From contig JADDTR010000002.1 in the NCBI GenBank assembly GCA_015345905.1, forward strand, positions 124,001 through 188,000: 64,000 nt of DNA, given 5' to 3'. Made by a program: the position numbers and the translations under genes. Below, in pieces: positions 1-12,580 of the stretch. Below the pieces are notes generated by a model. That model did not search any database and was not told where the DNA came from. It was given only the letters and a program-made list of their open reading frames with translations. Position 1 is the stretch's first letter. Every line of letters starts with the position of its first letter. Source of the stretch: Aotearoamyces nothofagi (taxonomy: Eukaryota > Ascomycota > Leotiomycetes > Leotiales > Tympanidaceae).

Positions 1-1226
1 GAGTACTATACTATAACCCCGTCTGTACGGTACGGACACGCTGTCCCAACGGGTCTGGCACCTGGGTACCTCCTGTAATTATCCCAAGGTAGCTACCTAT
101 CGCACAATACCCCCCCATGGCTCAATGCAGGTCGGTTCATCAGATATCGCGATGCAACAGCTCTGGCGGAGGGCCAGCCTGCTGTCGGTCCCACACCTAC
201 GACTTATCTTTGTCCGTCAAAGCCCGGGGCTGGTATGGATGTTGCTGAGCAGTCCTCGCGTGAGATGGCTGTGGTGGCCAAGATGCGTGAAGAAGATCGT
301 TCAGAGCTTGCTCGTCATCCTTACTTACCTGCTTAAAGAAGATGCCTCGCTCCGTTCATCCAGTATCTACCCGGCGAGGTGTGACTTGAGCCATCAAGAT
401 TCCGGAGATCTCATGTACGGAGGACAACGGAGTCCGATGTTCCGTTCTAGAAGGCAAGCAAGGATCCTGATCCTGATCCTCCAGAACACACAGTAAGTGC
501 TGCAGTACGGAGCAATTCAGCCCATCAGCACGGATCGGTAAATCACAAATCTGGCCCCAACTCCATTAGTAGGCATCAACAGAAGCACAGAGGGAGGCAC
601 CCCACCTGATCGCAGTTGCGCGCTCGCTGTCCTATTCGACTACAGAGAGATCTCCAACTCTACAGGCGATGGGGTAGCGTACTGTTAGCCGCCGAGACGT
701 TGATGATCTATCTGCCCGCCGGACCTGTACACATGTGCATCTGGTCCCCGTAGCCTCGCTGTAAGACTTTCCAGGTCTTCTTATTTGCTTGCCTAAATTA
801 GAAATGTCTATTTATCCTTTGGAATATCCTATCACCAGTCCAGTATCGTATATAACAACGGATATATCTTTATGTACGAAAACGCATCATGCATATAAGA
901 TAAAGCCTAAAATTGCTGCAGATGCAAAGGGATGCATGCTCTGTAGCCCCCATCGCTTTGCCCCAGATCCGCCTTATATGCCCATCGCAATGCTACCTGT
1001 AACCAGCCTGCATCGAGCCATGATGAGGACTTTGATGCGTGCGTGCCAACCATGAAAGTAAAGCTGAAAAACAAGGAAAATCATAACATTCCTTCCTAAC
1101 TAATACCAGGCCTATTTCCAGAGGTCTATTTCCACATAGTCGAGCCATCCATAATGTGGACCCGATCATCAGATTGCTTACTGATATTTATAATACCTCT
1201 AATCACCATAGGAGCTAAACCTTGAG
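1..1226. other. Left-edge stretch without a confident gene
   Basis: No gene is supported with confidence. On the plus strand one frame stays open from about 79 to a TAA at 334-336, and its last 60 or so residues look protein-like (see findings), so the end of a gene lying off the left edge is possible. From about 780 to 1200 the base composition becomes A+T-rich and every frame is broken. The right end is probably the 3' untranslated region of the minus-strand zinc-finger gene. Confidence 0.4.
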
Positions 1227-2678
1227 TCATATCCGGTCATTATTGGCGTACTCGTTAGGCCAGAGAGAGCCTTGGCCGTTTTCGTTAGAGATGAAACCTG
1301 TCCTACCCAGAAAATCGGACTGAGAGCTTGCGGGATGCTGTCCCAACGTAGAAGGATATGCCATCGAGTTTGAGTAAGAAATTCGTGTATTCCCAGGGTG
1401 GTCCTCTTTATTTCCTAGGTCTGAGATGATTTCGGGATTTTGGCCTTTGAAATCGATAGCTACATCAAACCTCTTAGAGCATCCATCCTCCATATGCCTG
1501 CGAATGTTAGTCTCATAAATTAGAAATAAATAATAGGGGGACTACCTTCTCAGAGTATCCTTACGTGCGAAGAATCTGTTGCAAAGGCCACACTGGAAGT
1601 TCCGCTCCTTCATGTGAACGCTCTGATGATGTCGTTGAAGATCTGTCTTCCGAACAAATTTCTTGTTGCAGCCAGATAAAGGGCATGGGAATGAATAGAC
1701 CCGCGATGCATCATGAGTCTCCATGTGGGCTTTATGGTTATAGCTCCGACTAAAGAGTTTTCCGCAGCCTTCGGCTTTGCATTGAAAGTTTGCATCCTCT
1801 CTGGTCGTCATTTTTCGTGGGGTCCTCGTGCGTGGCACGGTTCCGAGAACCTTTCGGTGCTCAGAGGCTTTGTCTAGTTTAGACTCATCGATAGCTATGC
1901 CTCCCGAGGCAGTTGAGTAACTAGTGGCTTTATGAGAAAGGTTCTTTGACCAATCTAAGCTGGCTTGTCGACGAAAGAAAGTGGCCTCAAAACATCCTGG
2001 GAAAGAGGAAGTAGCCGGTGCCGTAACGGAGCAGTCTGTCTGAGGCGAAGTCATCATCATGGAGCTGGTGAGTCCTGGTTGCCACTCAATGTGATCTTCA
2101 ACTTTGATACGAGGATGGAAGGTAGGATAGGAATCTGAATGTGAATAGGTTTCCGAAGCAGGAGCAGAAGAGAAAGAAGATCGATGCGAGTTGAGACAGG
2201 ACGGAGATGGCGATGTAGCGGGCAGTGATGTGTCCATCGACTGTGCGTTGTAAATAGTAGGATCATATGTTGAAGACACGGCTGGGTAACAAGGAGCAAA
2301 TGGATCGTAGTCTGCTGAAAAGATATTTGGAGAAGGCTGAGATTTTTGGCGGGCGTACGAGGCTGGAGTTGACCAAGTACCTGACGTTGACAACGACGGC
2401 ATTGACTCCTCATAGTCGCTCAGAGATTCCGGCATCTGGCAGCCATATACACCCAAACCTTGGGCAATGGCTGTTTGTGCTAAAAGCAAATTCGACTGAC
2501 TTTTGGCTGGTGAAGGATATTCAAAAGATGGGTGCGCATGCGGTCTATATGGTGTCGGGGAGACGGAGGATCGCAACGATTGTGGTGTTAGCTCCATGGT
2601 TTTGGGGGGGGAGGATATGGGTGTGTCTAGCACTCCCGTTAGTCCAAGATTTCCGTGCGGCCAATACAAGAAATCCAA
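1227..2678 (-). CDS. C2H2 zinc-finger transcription factor, Ace2/Swi5-like finger array
   Basis: Two exons, 2678-1546 and 1497-1227, joined across a 48 bp intron (1545-1498) with a CTAAC branch site; 467 aa. Residues 1-290 are low-complexity and rich in Ser, Pro, Thr and Tyr, as in fungal activator regions. Three fingers follow at about 298-384: FQCKAEGCGKLF...H-x3-H, FPCPLSGCNKKF...H-x4-H, and FQCGLCNRFFARKDTL...H-x4-C. The intron splits the third finger, and splicing restores its helix and final ligands. That third finger ends in Cys, not His. An array of two Cys-x4-Cys fingers plus an atypical third is known from the Ace2/Swi5 group, and I infer membership from that pattern only. A tail of about 83 residues follows. 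Probable role: sequence-specific nuclear transcription factor; targets unknown. The start is the first ATG of the long frame (MDFLYWPHGN). Confidence 0.85.
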
Positions 2679-4145
2679 CAGCTTTTAAAATAATGGGAGA
2701 GCTGACTGTCGGGATGGATGCTTGATTGGTGTACCATTTATGTGCGTGTGCCTAAAAAAGGGTGCTGGCAACAGTCCATATATATATGAAGACAAACAGA
2801 GCATGCAGCGCATGGAGCCATCCAAGAATAACACTGTGAGAGAGTTGGGATAGCTAAAGAAAGGACATCTACTTTAGTATTTTGCATGAGGACGCTGGGG
2901 AGGCGATGAGATACAACTTTGGGTACTTCAAGGCAGATTTCGACAAGACCCAAGGCTGTCTGCCTACCTATCTGGAACCCCAGAATAGAGGGAGGACACA
3001 TCGGGACTAGACGTTCCGTCCTCTAGCCAGGATGTCGAGATGTCAGGATGGCCAGGATGATCGGGATGGGCGAGGGTGCCAGTGTATTAAAGCAGCCGGA
3101 GAAGTCTAAGCAGAGGAGGGCCATGATGTGATCACTTACGGATACGGTCCTCGTAGCGGCCTTGTACTGTCCGGTGTTGTGTACTTGCTGCTGCTGCGGA
3201 AGGGTCGAGGGTCGAGGGTCGAGGATCGAGGTACTAAGTAAGTAAGTGCCAGACTACACTTTCACCAACCTGGCAAATTGTGACATTTCGCTCCTGGGCT
3301 GCATGATATGCGGACTTGGTCTAAAACCGTTTGAAGGGTAGTACAGGCTGTTTCCCGTGGCATCGATCCTGCAGGGGCTCCGTCATGGTGTTGGTATGGG
3401 TATAGGAAATAATCAGGAGCATGGTACGGCGCATCAATCATCCATGATCAATCGGCCATTATCAGTCGTCCATTATCAATCGTCCATCATCCATCATCGC
3501 ACCCATCGTCTCCATCGCACTCAGCCTGAGAGATGTCAATAGCAAGGATGGCGTCGGCCACGGCGCAACGCATCCGCGTGAAGAGTTGAGGCAGGGCATG
3601 AGTAGGTAGTAGCAGAGGGTGGGCAGCACAGGGCACAGGTAAAGAAAAGGCAGGAGGAAGCAGCAACGAGTGACGGCGGGAATAAGGTAAGCAAGGATAG
3701 GCCTACCGTGGCTGATAGCGCGATAGCATGTTGGACATGAAAGGAAGCCAGCGCGCTTCTTCCTACAGTGCCAATGGAGGGACGGAGGGATGCGCAGGCT
3801 TCTGTAGGGATGCGTCAGGTCGGATAGGTATAGATAGCACTGTACTATACTGTACTATACTATGCTATACTTACGGGTAGCCAGTGGGTAGGCTAGTTAC
3901 CGTAGGTACAGTGAGTGCAGTACCTAAGGCAGGTAGGGGAGGTGGTTCGGTAGGTATGTACTGTAAGTATTGTACCGGCCTGGTATTGTACCGGCCTGCC
4001 TACCCCGTGGCATTCCACCAGAGAGCTCCGCCTTGCGGCTATACCTGCTGTGCTGTACTATACCCAGATCTGTACTGTATCCAACTACAGTACAGTACCC
4101 TTGCCTTGCCTTGCCTTGCCTTACAAGCTGCCTACCCTATTTAGG

Positions 4146-4200
4146 TACTACGCCTACCTACCTAGGCACCTACCTAGGTACCTACCGTAGGTACCTACCG
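4146..4200. repeat. Cluster of CCTAGG/GGTACC palindromic units
   Basis: The stretch is built from overlapping units of ACCTACCTAGG and GGTACCTACC, so it can pair with itself in several registers. It sits in the gene-free gap between the zinc-finger gene and XPD. No coding role is visible. Confidence 0.75.
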
Positions 4201-6185
4201 TTGCTTCCCAGCGCCCTTTCAGGGCCAGGGTGCCTACTGCCCAGGTGCCTGTACGAAGGCTTCGCCAGTACCGTACACCGCACAGCACTTGCAAGCCTCC
4301 TCGCCAACACTGCCCTGCATGCCCTGCATGCCCTGTAGCCCAGTCGCCATGTCTGCCCCGCATGCCCTGCGCGCCCTAAGCCTCTGCCAGGGTCGTGCGA
4401 AACCATCTAGCGTCGCCAACGAGCGGCACGAAAGGGATGCGGGCTTGTATATGCCTCCGTAAAGCTCGGAGTAGGCGGCTGTAGGTCAGGTAGAGCAAGG
4501 CACTCGTCGCGGCATGCGCCACTGCACGGCTCTGTGTGTGTTTCGCAGGCAGCTCCATGGGGATAAATGTCAAGATGAAGGAACGGTGCAGCCGCGACGC
4601 CTCGGACCCGCACAGATAACGGGCAAGTAGAACGATTGATTACCTGGGGACAACTGGCGGGCGGAGTCTGGCGTGTAGGCAGGCATGCTTGACCTGGCTG
4701 ACTACCTTAACTGTGCTACTACTGTACTGCACAGTAGGAATAGTAAGTGCGTTGGCTACTGAACTGCCCTACCTGCTTGTCTGCTTGCTGCTGGTCTGCT
4801 TGCTGCTGGTCTGCTCCACAGAACAGGGAGGGAACAGGACGACACCGTGCGGGTGTAGCGGCTAACCATGGGTCCCTGGACAACTCTACAGTACTTACAG
4901 CACTACCTACTCCTTACTCTTGTACAGTATACTGTACTTACACCGCAGCAGAGGATGAGTGTCTGCGCATCTCTCTCTCTCTCTGTTTTACTCGTTATCC
5001 CTTGACGCAGTATCGAAAAGGGCCACCCAGGAGCCACATCCGGAGATCCCGCCTGTACTCGAGCATATACAGAGAGAGCTGGGGCGTTCTGTTCCAGCAT
5101 GTTCACTTACTCGTGGCACTGGGCAGTCCAGTCCAAAAGTAGATGTATGTTGTCTTCCGGATCAGAACGGACTCGGGACTCGGGATGGGACTCACCACGC
5201 GCCACGTGAATCATCATAGAAGCACACCCGCTATTGCACCTGAATTGTCAGAGCACCCCTGGATCTGCAGTTCTGCGCCACACGAGGTATCAAGTCGGTC
5301 GTCGGCTCGTTATTCACAGCCCTTCAATAACATCTTTACTCAGTGCCAGTGCTCCACTACATGTTATTATTAAGACTGGCATTATTGAGAAGTATTATTA
5401 TCCGAAGCATTTCGATAGGTTCGTCCTTACCCTTCCTTCACTTGCCAGTGAGGAGTATGTATAGTCTGTGTGGTATCCTGTACAATGTGCATACCTATTT
5501 GGGTATTTGGGCCAGTCGCTGTGAGACCATAGTCCGTCCGTGCTGTCTGAAGATCAATGATCGAGGACGGGGGCCGTGTTGGAAGCTGTAGCCACGCCGT
5601 TCGTTAGCCGCCAGCCAAGACGACGCTTGGAGTTAGGACTCAGGGCGCCTCGACGGAGAGTGCGTGACTACGGACAAATGCAACGAGACGCTCCAAGAAT
5701 GCACAGCAAGGCGTTCACACGAGTCAAGCCTTGAGCCTTGAGCCAATTCAGCCTTCTTTCCAGGATCTAAGCGCCGCCAGAAACACAAGCCACGTTTTCG
5801 CGGCACGTATTACCGGGCACAAGTTTATAGAGCACTGCATCGTGTGCATGGTCTGTATGCAACGCACGCGTACATGCGTGCCTGCACAGTACACACACAT
5901 GTACTCACGAGACACATAACCATCTCTAACTTTTACCACGCCGGCGATAGCAACCCGGTTGCTGACTTTCCGGCTACAGTTCGACTATAGCCGCTGCCAC
6001 GGTCAGCCATTGTCCAGCATTGATCATGAGTTTCTTTTAGCTCACCATGCAGACAGAAGTTATGTGCAGACTAAAGCCAGGTAGATATCAGCCACTAGTT
6101 TAGTCTTTGCCATGCCATAACCCTCAAGCTTTTCGATGTAAAGTACGACGGAGGATTGGTCGACACTGGTAGACAAATCCTCGAA

Positions 6186-6255
6186 TCGCTATCGTTATCG
6201 CTATCATTATCATTATCATTATCGTTTATCCTTATCCTTATCGTCATCGTCGAGC
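6186..6255. repeat. Degenerate hexanucleotide microsatellite (TATCAT/TATCGT/TATCCT)
   Basis: About ten hexamer-like units of the kind ATTATC, GTTATC and CTTATC run head to tail, drifting into ATCGTC. The tract lies about 200 bp upstream of the XPD start codon, within its probable promoter. Confidence 0.75.
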
Positions 6256-6457
6256 TGGCGCCTGAAAAACCAAACGGCGTCATTATTATTGGTTGGTTGC
6301 TCGCTTGTTTGAATTCCCCATGCTGGCTCTAAGACGGTCCTAATCCCTGTAGCAGACGTCGTCAGGCACGAGGCATCAAATAATAATCTCGACAAATTCG
6401 ACGCCCGTCTGCAGAACAGCTTTATCAACGACGGCTGCGTGCACCCGTGCGTCCGAG

Positions 6458-9174
6458 ATGAAGTTCAACATAGAGTGAGATCTCATCGTCGGCGCCGTTA
6501 TGGCTCAGCAAGCTAAATCTTCGCAGTGACCTTCCGGTCCTCTTCCCCTACCCCAGGATATATCCAGGTGCGTCTACGCCGCCAACACCCAGGTGGCAAC
6601 TAGCTGACGCTTTGATATAGAACAATATTCATACATGTGTGACCTCAAAAGTGAGCTGCCCCCAAGGCTACATAGTCTTCCACTACTGCCAGGGTACATG
6701 CGGACTCTTGATGCTAACAGACTATCACTAGGAACACTTGATGCTGGAGGTCACTGCGTACTGGAGATGCCTTCGGGAACAGGAAAGACGGTATCTCTCC
6801 TGTCCCTGATCGTAGCATATCAGCAGTATTATCCCGAACACCGGAAATTGATCTACTGCTCACGTAAGTATGTCGCCTCGTCAGCTGTTGTTGCCGTCTG
6901 ACGACTGTCAGGTACGATGTCTGAGATCGAGAAAGCACTGGCCGAGTTGAAGGCTCTCATGAAATACAGAGCTGAGCAACTCGGGGAAGAAGAGGAGTTC
7001 CGTGGACTGGGTCTGACGAGTCGGAAGAACCTGTGTCTACATCCGTCCGTCAAGCGAGAGAAAAGTGGCGCAGTTGTAGATGCTCGGTGTCGAAGTCTAA
7101 CGGCTGGATTCGTAAAAGAAAAGAAGGAGAGGGGTGAGCATGTAGAGTTGTGCATTTATCACGATGTGAGATGAGGTTCCTAGTATAAACGTGGGCGAAG
7201 CTAATGACAACAGAACCTTGACCTTCTTGAGCCTCATGACCTCATTCCTAATGGTGTATGGACCTTAGAAGGTCTCATACGTTATGGCGAACAGCATAAA
7301 CAGTGTCCTTATTTTACCTCAAGGCGGATGGTCCGTCTCAATTCTTTGTGGTCTGTCTACACAACTAACTTTGACAGATGTCGTTTTGTAATGTTATTAT
7401 CTACTCATACCATTACCTCCTAGATCCAAAGATTGCCGAGCGAGTGTCAAAAGAGCTGTCAAAGGACTGCATAGTGGTTTTTGACGAAGCCCATAACATT
7501 GACAACGTTTGCATTGAATCACTTAGTACCGATATTACAGAAGACTCCTTGCGAAAAGCAACGCGAGGAGCGCAAAATCTGGAGCGTAAGATTGCCGAGA
7601 TGAAAGACATAGATGCAGAGAAACTGCAAAACGAGTATACAAAATTAGTTGAGGGCCTTCGAGATGCCGAGGAAGCCCGAGAAGAAGACGCCTTCATGTC
7701 GAATCCAGCCTTACCTGATGACCTCCTCAAAGAAGCGGTTCCTGGCAACATTAGGAGGGCAGAACATTTCGTCGCGTTCTTGAAACGATTCGTAGAATAT
7801 CTCAAGACTCGGATGAAGGTTCGGCAGGTCATCTCAGAAACGCCACCATCGTTTTTAGCACATCTCAAAGAAACTACGTTCATCGAGAAGAAACCTTTAC
7901 GGTTCTGCGCAGAACGTCTCACATCACTGGTGCGAACTTTGGAGTTGACGAACATTGAAGATTATCAACCTCTACAAGAAGTAGCGACATTCGCCACTCT
8001 AGTCGCCACCTACGAGAAAGGCTTCCTACTGATCCTTGAACCTTATGAGTCGGACACGGCCGAGGTACCTAACCCAGTCCTACACTTCACGTGTCTAGAT
8101 GCTGCCATCGCAATAAAACCGGTCTTCGATCGTTTTTCCTCGGTCATCATTACCTCTGGAACTCTGTCACCACTGGAGATGTATCCAAAGATGCTTAATT
8201 TTAACACGGTGGTTCAAGAATCCTATGACATGACGCTTGCGCGGCGTTCCTTCTTACCAATGATCGTCACCCGTGGCAGTGACCAAGTAGCAATTTCTTC
8301 TGGCTTCCAGGTCCGTAACGAGCCCAGCGTGGTTAGAAACTATGGAAACCTCCTCACAGAATTTTCTAAGATTACACCTGATGGAATGGTTGTCTTCTTT
8401 CCCTCATACCTCTACATGGAATCAATCATCAGTATGTGGCAAGGCATGGGAATCCTCGACGAGGTCTGGAAATACAAGCTCATTCTCGTTGAAACTCCTG
8501 ATGCCCAAGAGACATCCCTGGCGCTTGAGACATATCGCACTGCATGCTGCAACGGGCGTGGAGCGGTCCTTCTCTGTGTGGCGCGTGGTAAGGTATCCGA
8601 AGGTATCGATTTCGACCATCAGTACGGCCGAACCGTGCTCTGCATTGGCGTGCCCTTCCAATATACAGAGTCTAGGATCCTAAAAGCACGGCTCGAGTTC
8701 CTTCGCGAGACATATCGTATTCGCGAGAACGACTTTCTCTCTTTCGATGCCATGCGACATGCCTCTCAATGTCTCGGTCGTGTCTTGCGAGGTAAAGACG
8801 ATTACGGTATCATGGTACTTGCCGATCGACGCTTCGCAAAGAAACGGGCCCAGTTGCCAAGTTGGATTAACAAAGCACTATTAGACCCCGATACGAACTT
8901 GAGTACAGATATGGCGGTTAGCGCCGCGAAGAAGTTCTTGAAGACTATCGCCCAGCCGGTCAATAAATTGGATGACGATCCCAGCGTGTGGACATTAGCT
9001 CAGCTACAGGAGTACCAGGAGAAGGCCGACGAGGAGAAGATTAGGGGGTTGCAAAGCGGAACCATACTAGATAGCATAAGGGAAGGGAACGAAAGGGATG
9101 TAGCCATGGCAGATGAGTTTGGAATGGATGATGAGGATTTCGAAACTGGCATGATGGAGCTAGATGGAGCATAG
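6458..9174 (+). CDS. RAD3: TFIIH DNA helicase XPD/Rad3
   Basis: Seven exons: 6458-6474, 6527-6567, 6621-6650, 6732-6863, 6912-7165, 7214-7330 and 7378-9174; 795 aa, close to yeast Rad3 (778). It is the 5'-3' superfamily 2 ATPase/helicase of TFIIH, acting in nucleotide excision repair and RNA polymerase II initiation in the nucleus. The Walker A motif EMPSGTGKT has its lysine at 48 and the DEAH box is at 233-236. Four Fe-S cluster cysteines fall at 115, 133, 154 and 189, and motifs V/VI read [11 protein letters not shown] and QCLGRVLRG. The first three exons are tiny (17, 41 and 30 bp); their frames join to give the expected N-terminus, [19 protein letters not shown], and then [13 protein letters not shown]. 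Intron 3 (81 bp) has no in-frame stop, so a scan without splicing starts too late and mis-reads it. Introns are 47-81 bp. Confidence 0.97.
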
Positions 9175-9827
9175 GTTTGGTGCATTTACTGGATGGGGAG
9201 TTTTGGTGCATAGGAGACTTAATTTTGTGATGGACAACTCATGAAGCAGCTGGGCGTACTATGAGGAGTCATACGCTTTGACATATAGGATCTGCATTGG
9301 CAAGTAATCGAATGCACGACCCAAGTGGATAAGAGCTTTTCTAACCGGTTCATTGGTGTGACAACAGCCTCCGACTGGGATTGCTGGAATTATCTTTATA
9401 GGATAGCACGAAGCTGGCATGAAGCCAATCAGTAGAAATTCAACATTATTTCGTAAAAGGACCCTACCCCACTCAAACTAAATATCACTGCTTAATGCCA
9501 ACCAAATTTTCAACATGTAGCAATTGGCGACCACCCATAAACTATATGATGTTCGTACTGAACATCAGTTCTCGGATTCAAATACAGAAAAAGTCGTGAC
9601 TTGCTTAAATAGACAATTATGCACAGTAGCATGGAGGCGATGGCTCTTCCATTGCATGACTTCCTGATGCCTTCGCCTGTAGACGTCGCACCAGCCCATA
9701 TACCTTTACGCCGATCAATATCTTTCATATATCCATACGCCATGCTAATGCTCAAGGTCATCGTCTGTGTCCGATACATCTAGATGATCCTTTCCGATCA
9801 TCATAATCCATATACGAGGCCTGTACC
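9175..9827. other. Convergent 3' region between XPD and the carrier gene
   Basis: The 653 bp lie between two stop codons facing each other. The sequence is A+T-leaning and no frame has protein features. It should hold the two 3' untranslated regions and polyadenylation sites. I see nothing else. Confidence 0.6.
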
Positions 9828-12107
9828 TTAACGCAGATGCAGCACCTTCTTCGCATTCTCGTACACAACGTAAGTGATGCTGACAGCTGGCACGACTTTC
9901 AATAAATTCGGAGTAATGCCTTTGAAGAGTCCCCGGATTCCTTCTCTAGTGATTGTCCTTTTTGCGCAATCTACGACACCGTCGTAAGTTTGCGGATGGA
10001 GTACTGTGCCTTGGACTTGAAGTCTGGTGCGCAAAAGATTCACGGGATAAACCACGGATGCCCCAAATGCTCCAGAGAAGGCGCCAATAGCACCGGTAGC
10101 AAAGGAACCTGGCAGGCATTCAGGATTATCAGCTGGAAGTTTTAGGGTCTTAGAATTGTATGCAACAACGCGCCCCTTGAGGAACTCAAATGTAGCCAGG
10201 TCGATGGCAGAATATGGAAACATCCCGATCAGACCCATAGTTAGGCCGCGATAGGCGGAGCGTATACCGCCGTCAGCGTACATCTTCCGGGCGGTGGCTA
10301 AGATGAGAGCATTTCCTTGAAGGCCTTTCGCTTCAACATTACTCTGCATCCGGAACTTGAGGGTATCAAGAGGGTAAACACATAATCTGCAGCAGGAGTT
10401 AGTCACACATAGATGGAATATATGAGGCAAGGCAGCGACTTCATACAAAGTGATCATTCAAACGTAAGATTGGGTGAAAGACGTACTGGGATACCATTCC
10501 ACCGAGACCGCCAGCAACGAATTTTGAGTATGGATTGATCTCTTGCGGATTCCCATGGCCTTCAATATGGGCAAGAGCACGCTTGGCACCTTCATAGGAT
10601 CCAAATTTGATGGCGGACTCTGGCATGACCTTGATGACATTCAAACCGTTGCCTATTATGTTAGCTAGGCTCTCTACAGACTATAAAATCACATACCCGC
10701 AAACAAGCTGCGCATTCCGCCAGCCCTCCATAGCTCCTTCGTTGCTTCAATGAGCGGCCGTCCAACATGTTTAGCAGCCGCAAACGGGTTACCCTCCTTA
10801 ACTGCTTTTAGGGAGTCTTTGGCGACGACACTGGTATTGGCGATCAAGTAGACTTTGAGTCGGTCGAGAGGAGCTGTTGCAGTTCGGGAAATTACACCAG
10901 CTATTCCACCGGCCGCGAAGTAGCCTGGATCAGGTAGCAAGACCGTCAGCGAGACATTCCTGACAACCTCTGATACATCAAAATCTTCAGAAAAATCCAG
11001 ATCCTTTTCTTGTATGTACCGTCTAGCTAGGGAGGATGGTTGAGGTTGGTCAGGATCGTGGAGGAAATGATCTTGGATTGCTTCGTAGATGGCGGGTTTG
11101 GAAAATGCGTTCTGTACTGCTTTCACAGGATCATTCGCTGTATCGGCAAGCCGAGATGTGTCTCCGCTCGGGACATGTCGAGCTTGCGGGGGTGATGCTA
11201 TTCTCATAATGGATCCGAAAAGGGTTGTAAGAAATGTAGATGGTGTACCTAGTCCCTCAACGGTATCGTCGCTAAGTTGAGTATCCCCTTCTGCATTCAA
11301 TATAACAGCAGATGAATAGTACGACAGGACAGCTTTAAGTCCTGGAGCATCGGCAGGTAAAAAGAGGAGGAAGTTCCTAATTTTAGGGTAAGCCTTTGCT
11401 AAACTATGGTGAAGCGAAACCCTTTTTAAGGTCGCATTAGGAAGTAAAATTACAAGCAAAGTTTGGAAATACGTCAATAAAATCGTTGTTCGCTGCTAGC
11501 TTCTGAACCATATGCTTGATAGAGGAGAGAAAGTGTCCTGCTTACCTCCATTCGTCGAAACTAATCACACCGTCGTTGTTGGTATCGACCTCGGAGAAAA
11601 ATTGATTCAGTTTCCAATCCGGAACAGCCAGACCAGCTTTCGTGAACGCTGTCTGTAATTCAGACTTGTCTATCTTGCCATTATTGTCTCGGTCTATAGA
11701 ATTAAAGAGTGATAAGAGCTCCTTCTCTGTCTGTTCAACGAATATACGAAATTCTGCAGGAAAATAGGTCAGTCTACGCTGCAGGTATCAAAGGACTATA
11801 TCGATATTTGACAGACTATGTTTTGCAACAATAGAGGTCATACCTTCGTATTGGATTTTACCATCACCGTTACTATCTACCACCTTCATAACATCTTGCA
11901 GTAGATCGTGAGCGTTCTTTAGAGCTGTGAAAAGTGTCAGTGAATGCGTTCGATAATAACAAATAGTTGCTACTAACGATGATCAATCTCTGTTAGCCCT
12001 TTTCGAAGATCTTTTAGATCCAATTCGCCTTTATTCAGTGTATCCAACTGCCGCCAAAGCCGCTCCACTCGAGCGTCCCTCGCATTTTGTGTCTCGAGAA
12101 GATCCAT
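9828..12107 (-). CDS. Calcium-dependent mitochondrial solute carrier (EF-hand plus SLC25)
   Basis: Six exons: 12107-11978, 11924-11844, 11753-11546, 11376-10697, 10652-10487 and 10386-9828; 607 aa. The N-terminal part carries EF-hand loops such as DSNGDGKIQYEE, DRDNNGKIDKSE and DTNNDGVISFDE. The C-terminal half is a three-repeat mitochondrial carrier with signature starts APLDRLKVYL, YPLDTLKFRMQ and YPVNLLRTRLQ. This layout is that of the calcium-regulated ATP-Mg/phosphate carriers (SCaMC; yeast Sal1), which sit in the inner mitochondrial membrane and sense calcium from outside. The exact substrate is inferred from the family. A linker of about 150 residues separates the two halves. Introns are 44-169 bp, and the branch site GCTAAC is clear in the fourth. 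It shares a 473 bp promoter with the cyclin C gene. Confidence 0.92.
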
Positions 12108-12580
12108 GCTTTAACCGGATACGCGTTATAAATGCCTCTCATGACTTCCCATAAGGCCAATATAGAAGCACCTAACAGCGATACTTGCTATCATCGAAGC
12201 GAAGATAGTATCATGTTGAGAAGCTTCGTAGGAGTATCGTTCGGCGTAGAGTACAAAACCCGACTTTCAGACCTTGAAGTCTATAGTCCTCCGTCAGAGG
12301 CGGCCCAAAGGCCCGCGAAGCGAGAATAGTTGATAAAGCTTACTACACTGCTGGTTGCCGTAGTGGATCTCTGCTTCCGAGATAAGTCGATAGTGATTGG
12401 CAGCCGTGGGCCTCCTCATGAGAGCCTCGTGTGATCGCGAGCCTACTGCCAATTCAAGAGACTTCAAGCCTAAGTGGTCAGCCTCATCCATGACAGGATT
12501 AAAACTTCCAGCTCGGCCAGATTGCTCGACCTTCAGGACGATTGACACCTTCACTGGTGATCTGTGTCCGCAAAAAAACT
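12108..12580. promoter_or_regulatory. Divergent promoter region, carrier / cyclin C
   Basis: The 473 bp separate the start codons of two genes transcribed in opposite directions, so both promoters and 5' untranslated regions must lie here unless there are distant leader exons. No coding frame is supported and no specific operator is recognised. Confidence 0.6.

Larger units (their letters stand above)
2679..6457. other. 3.8 kb G+C-rich intergenic region with many short repeats
   Basis: This gap lies between two genes that point away from each other. No reading frame has recognisable protein features; the frames present are short and their translations low-complexity. The stretch is full of simple repeats: GGGTCGA copies near 3206-3230, CATC/CCATTATC-type runs at 3430-3510, TACTATACTG runs near 3840-3870, CCTTG copies near 4090-4120, a CCTAGG/GGTACC palindrome cluster at 4146-4200, and a TGCTTGCTGCTGGTC duplication near 4775-4815. 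Promoter and untranslated sequence for both neighbours must lie at its ends. Confidence 0.6.

Noticed and set aside
7413-7955. 180-codon frame antisense to XPD
   Set aside because: It mirrors the codon structure of the strongly conserved helicase on the other strand and is a shadow.
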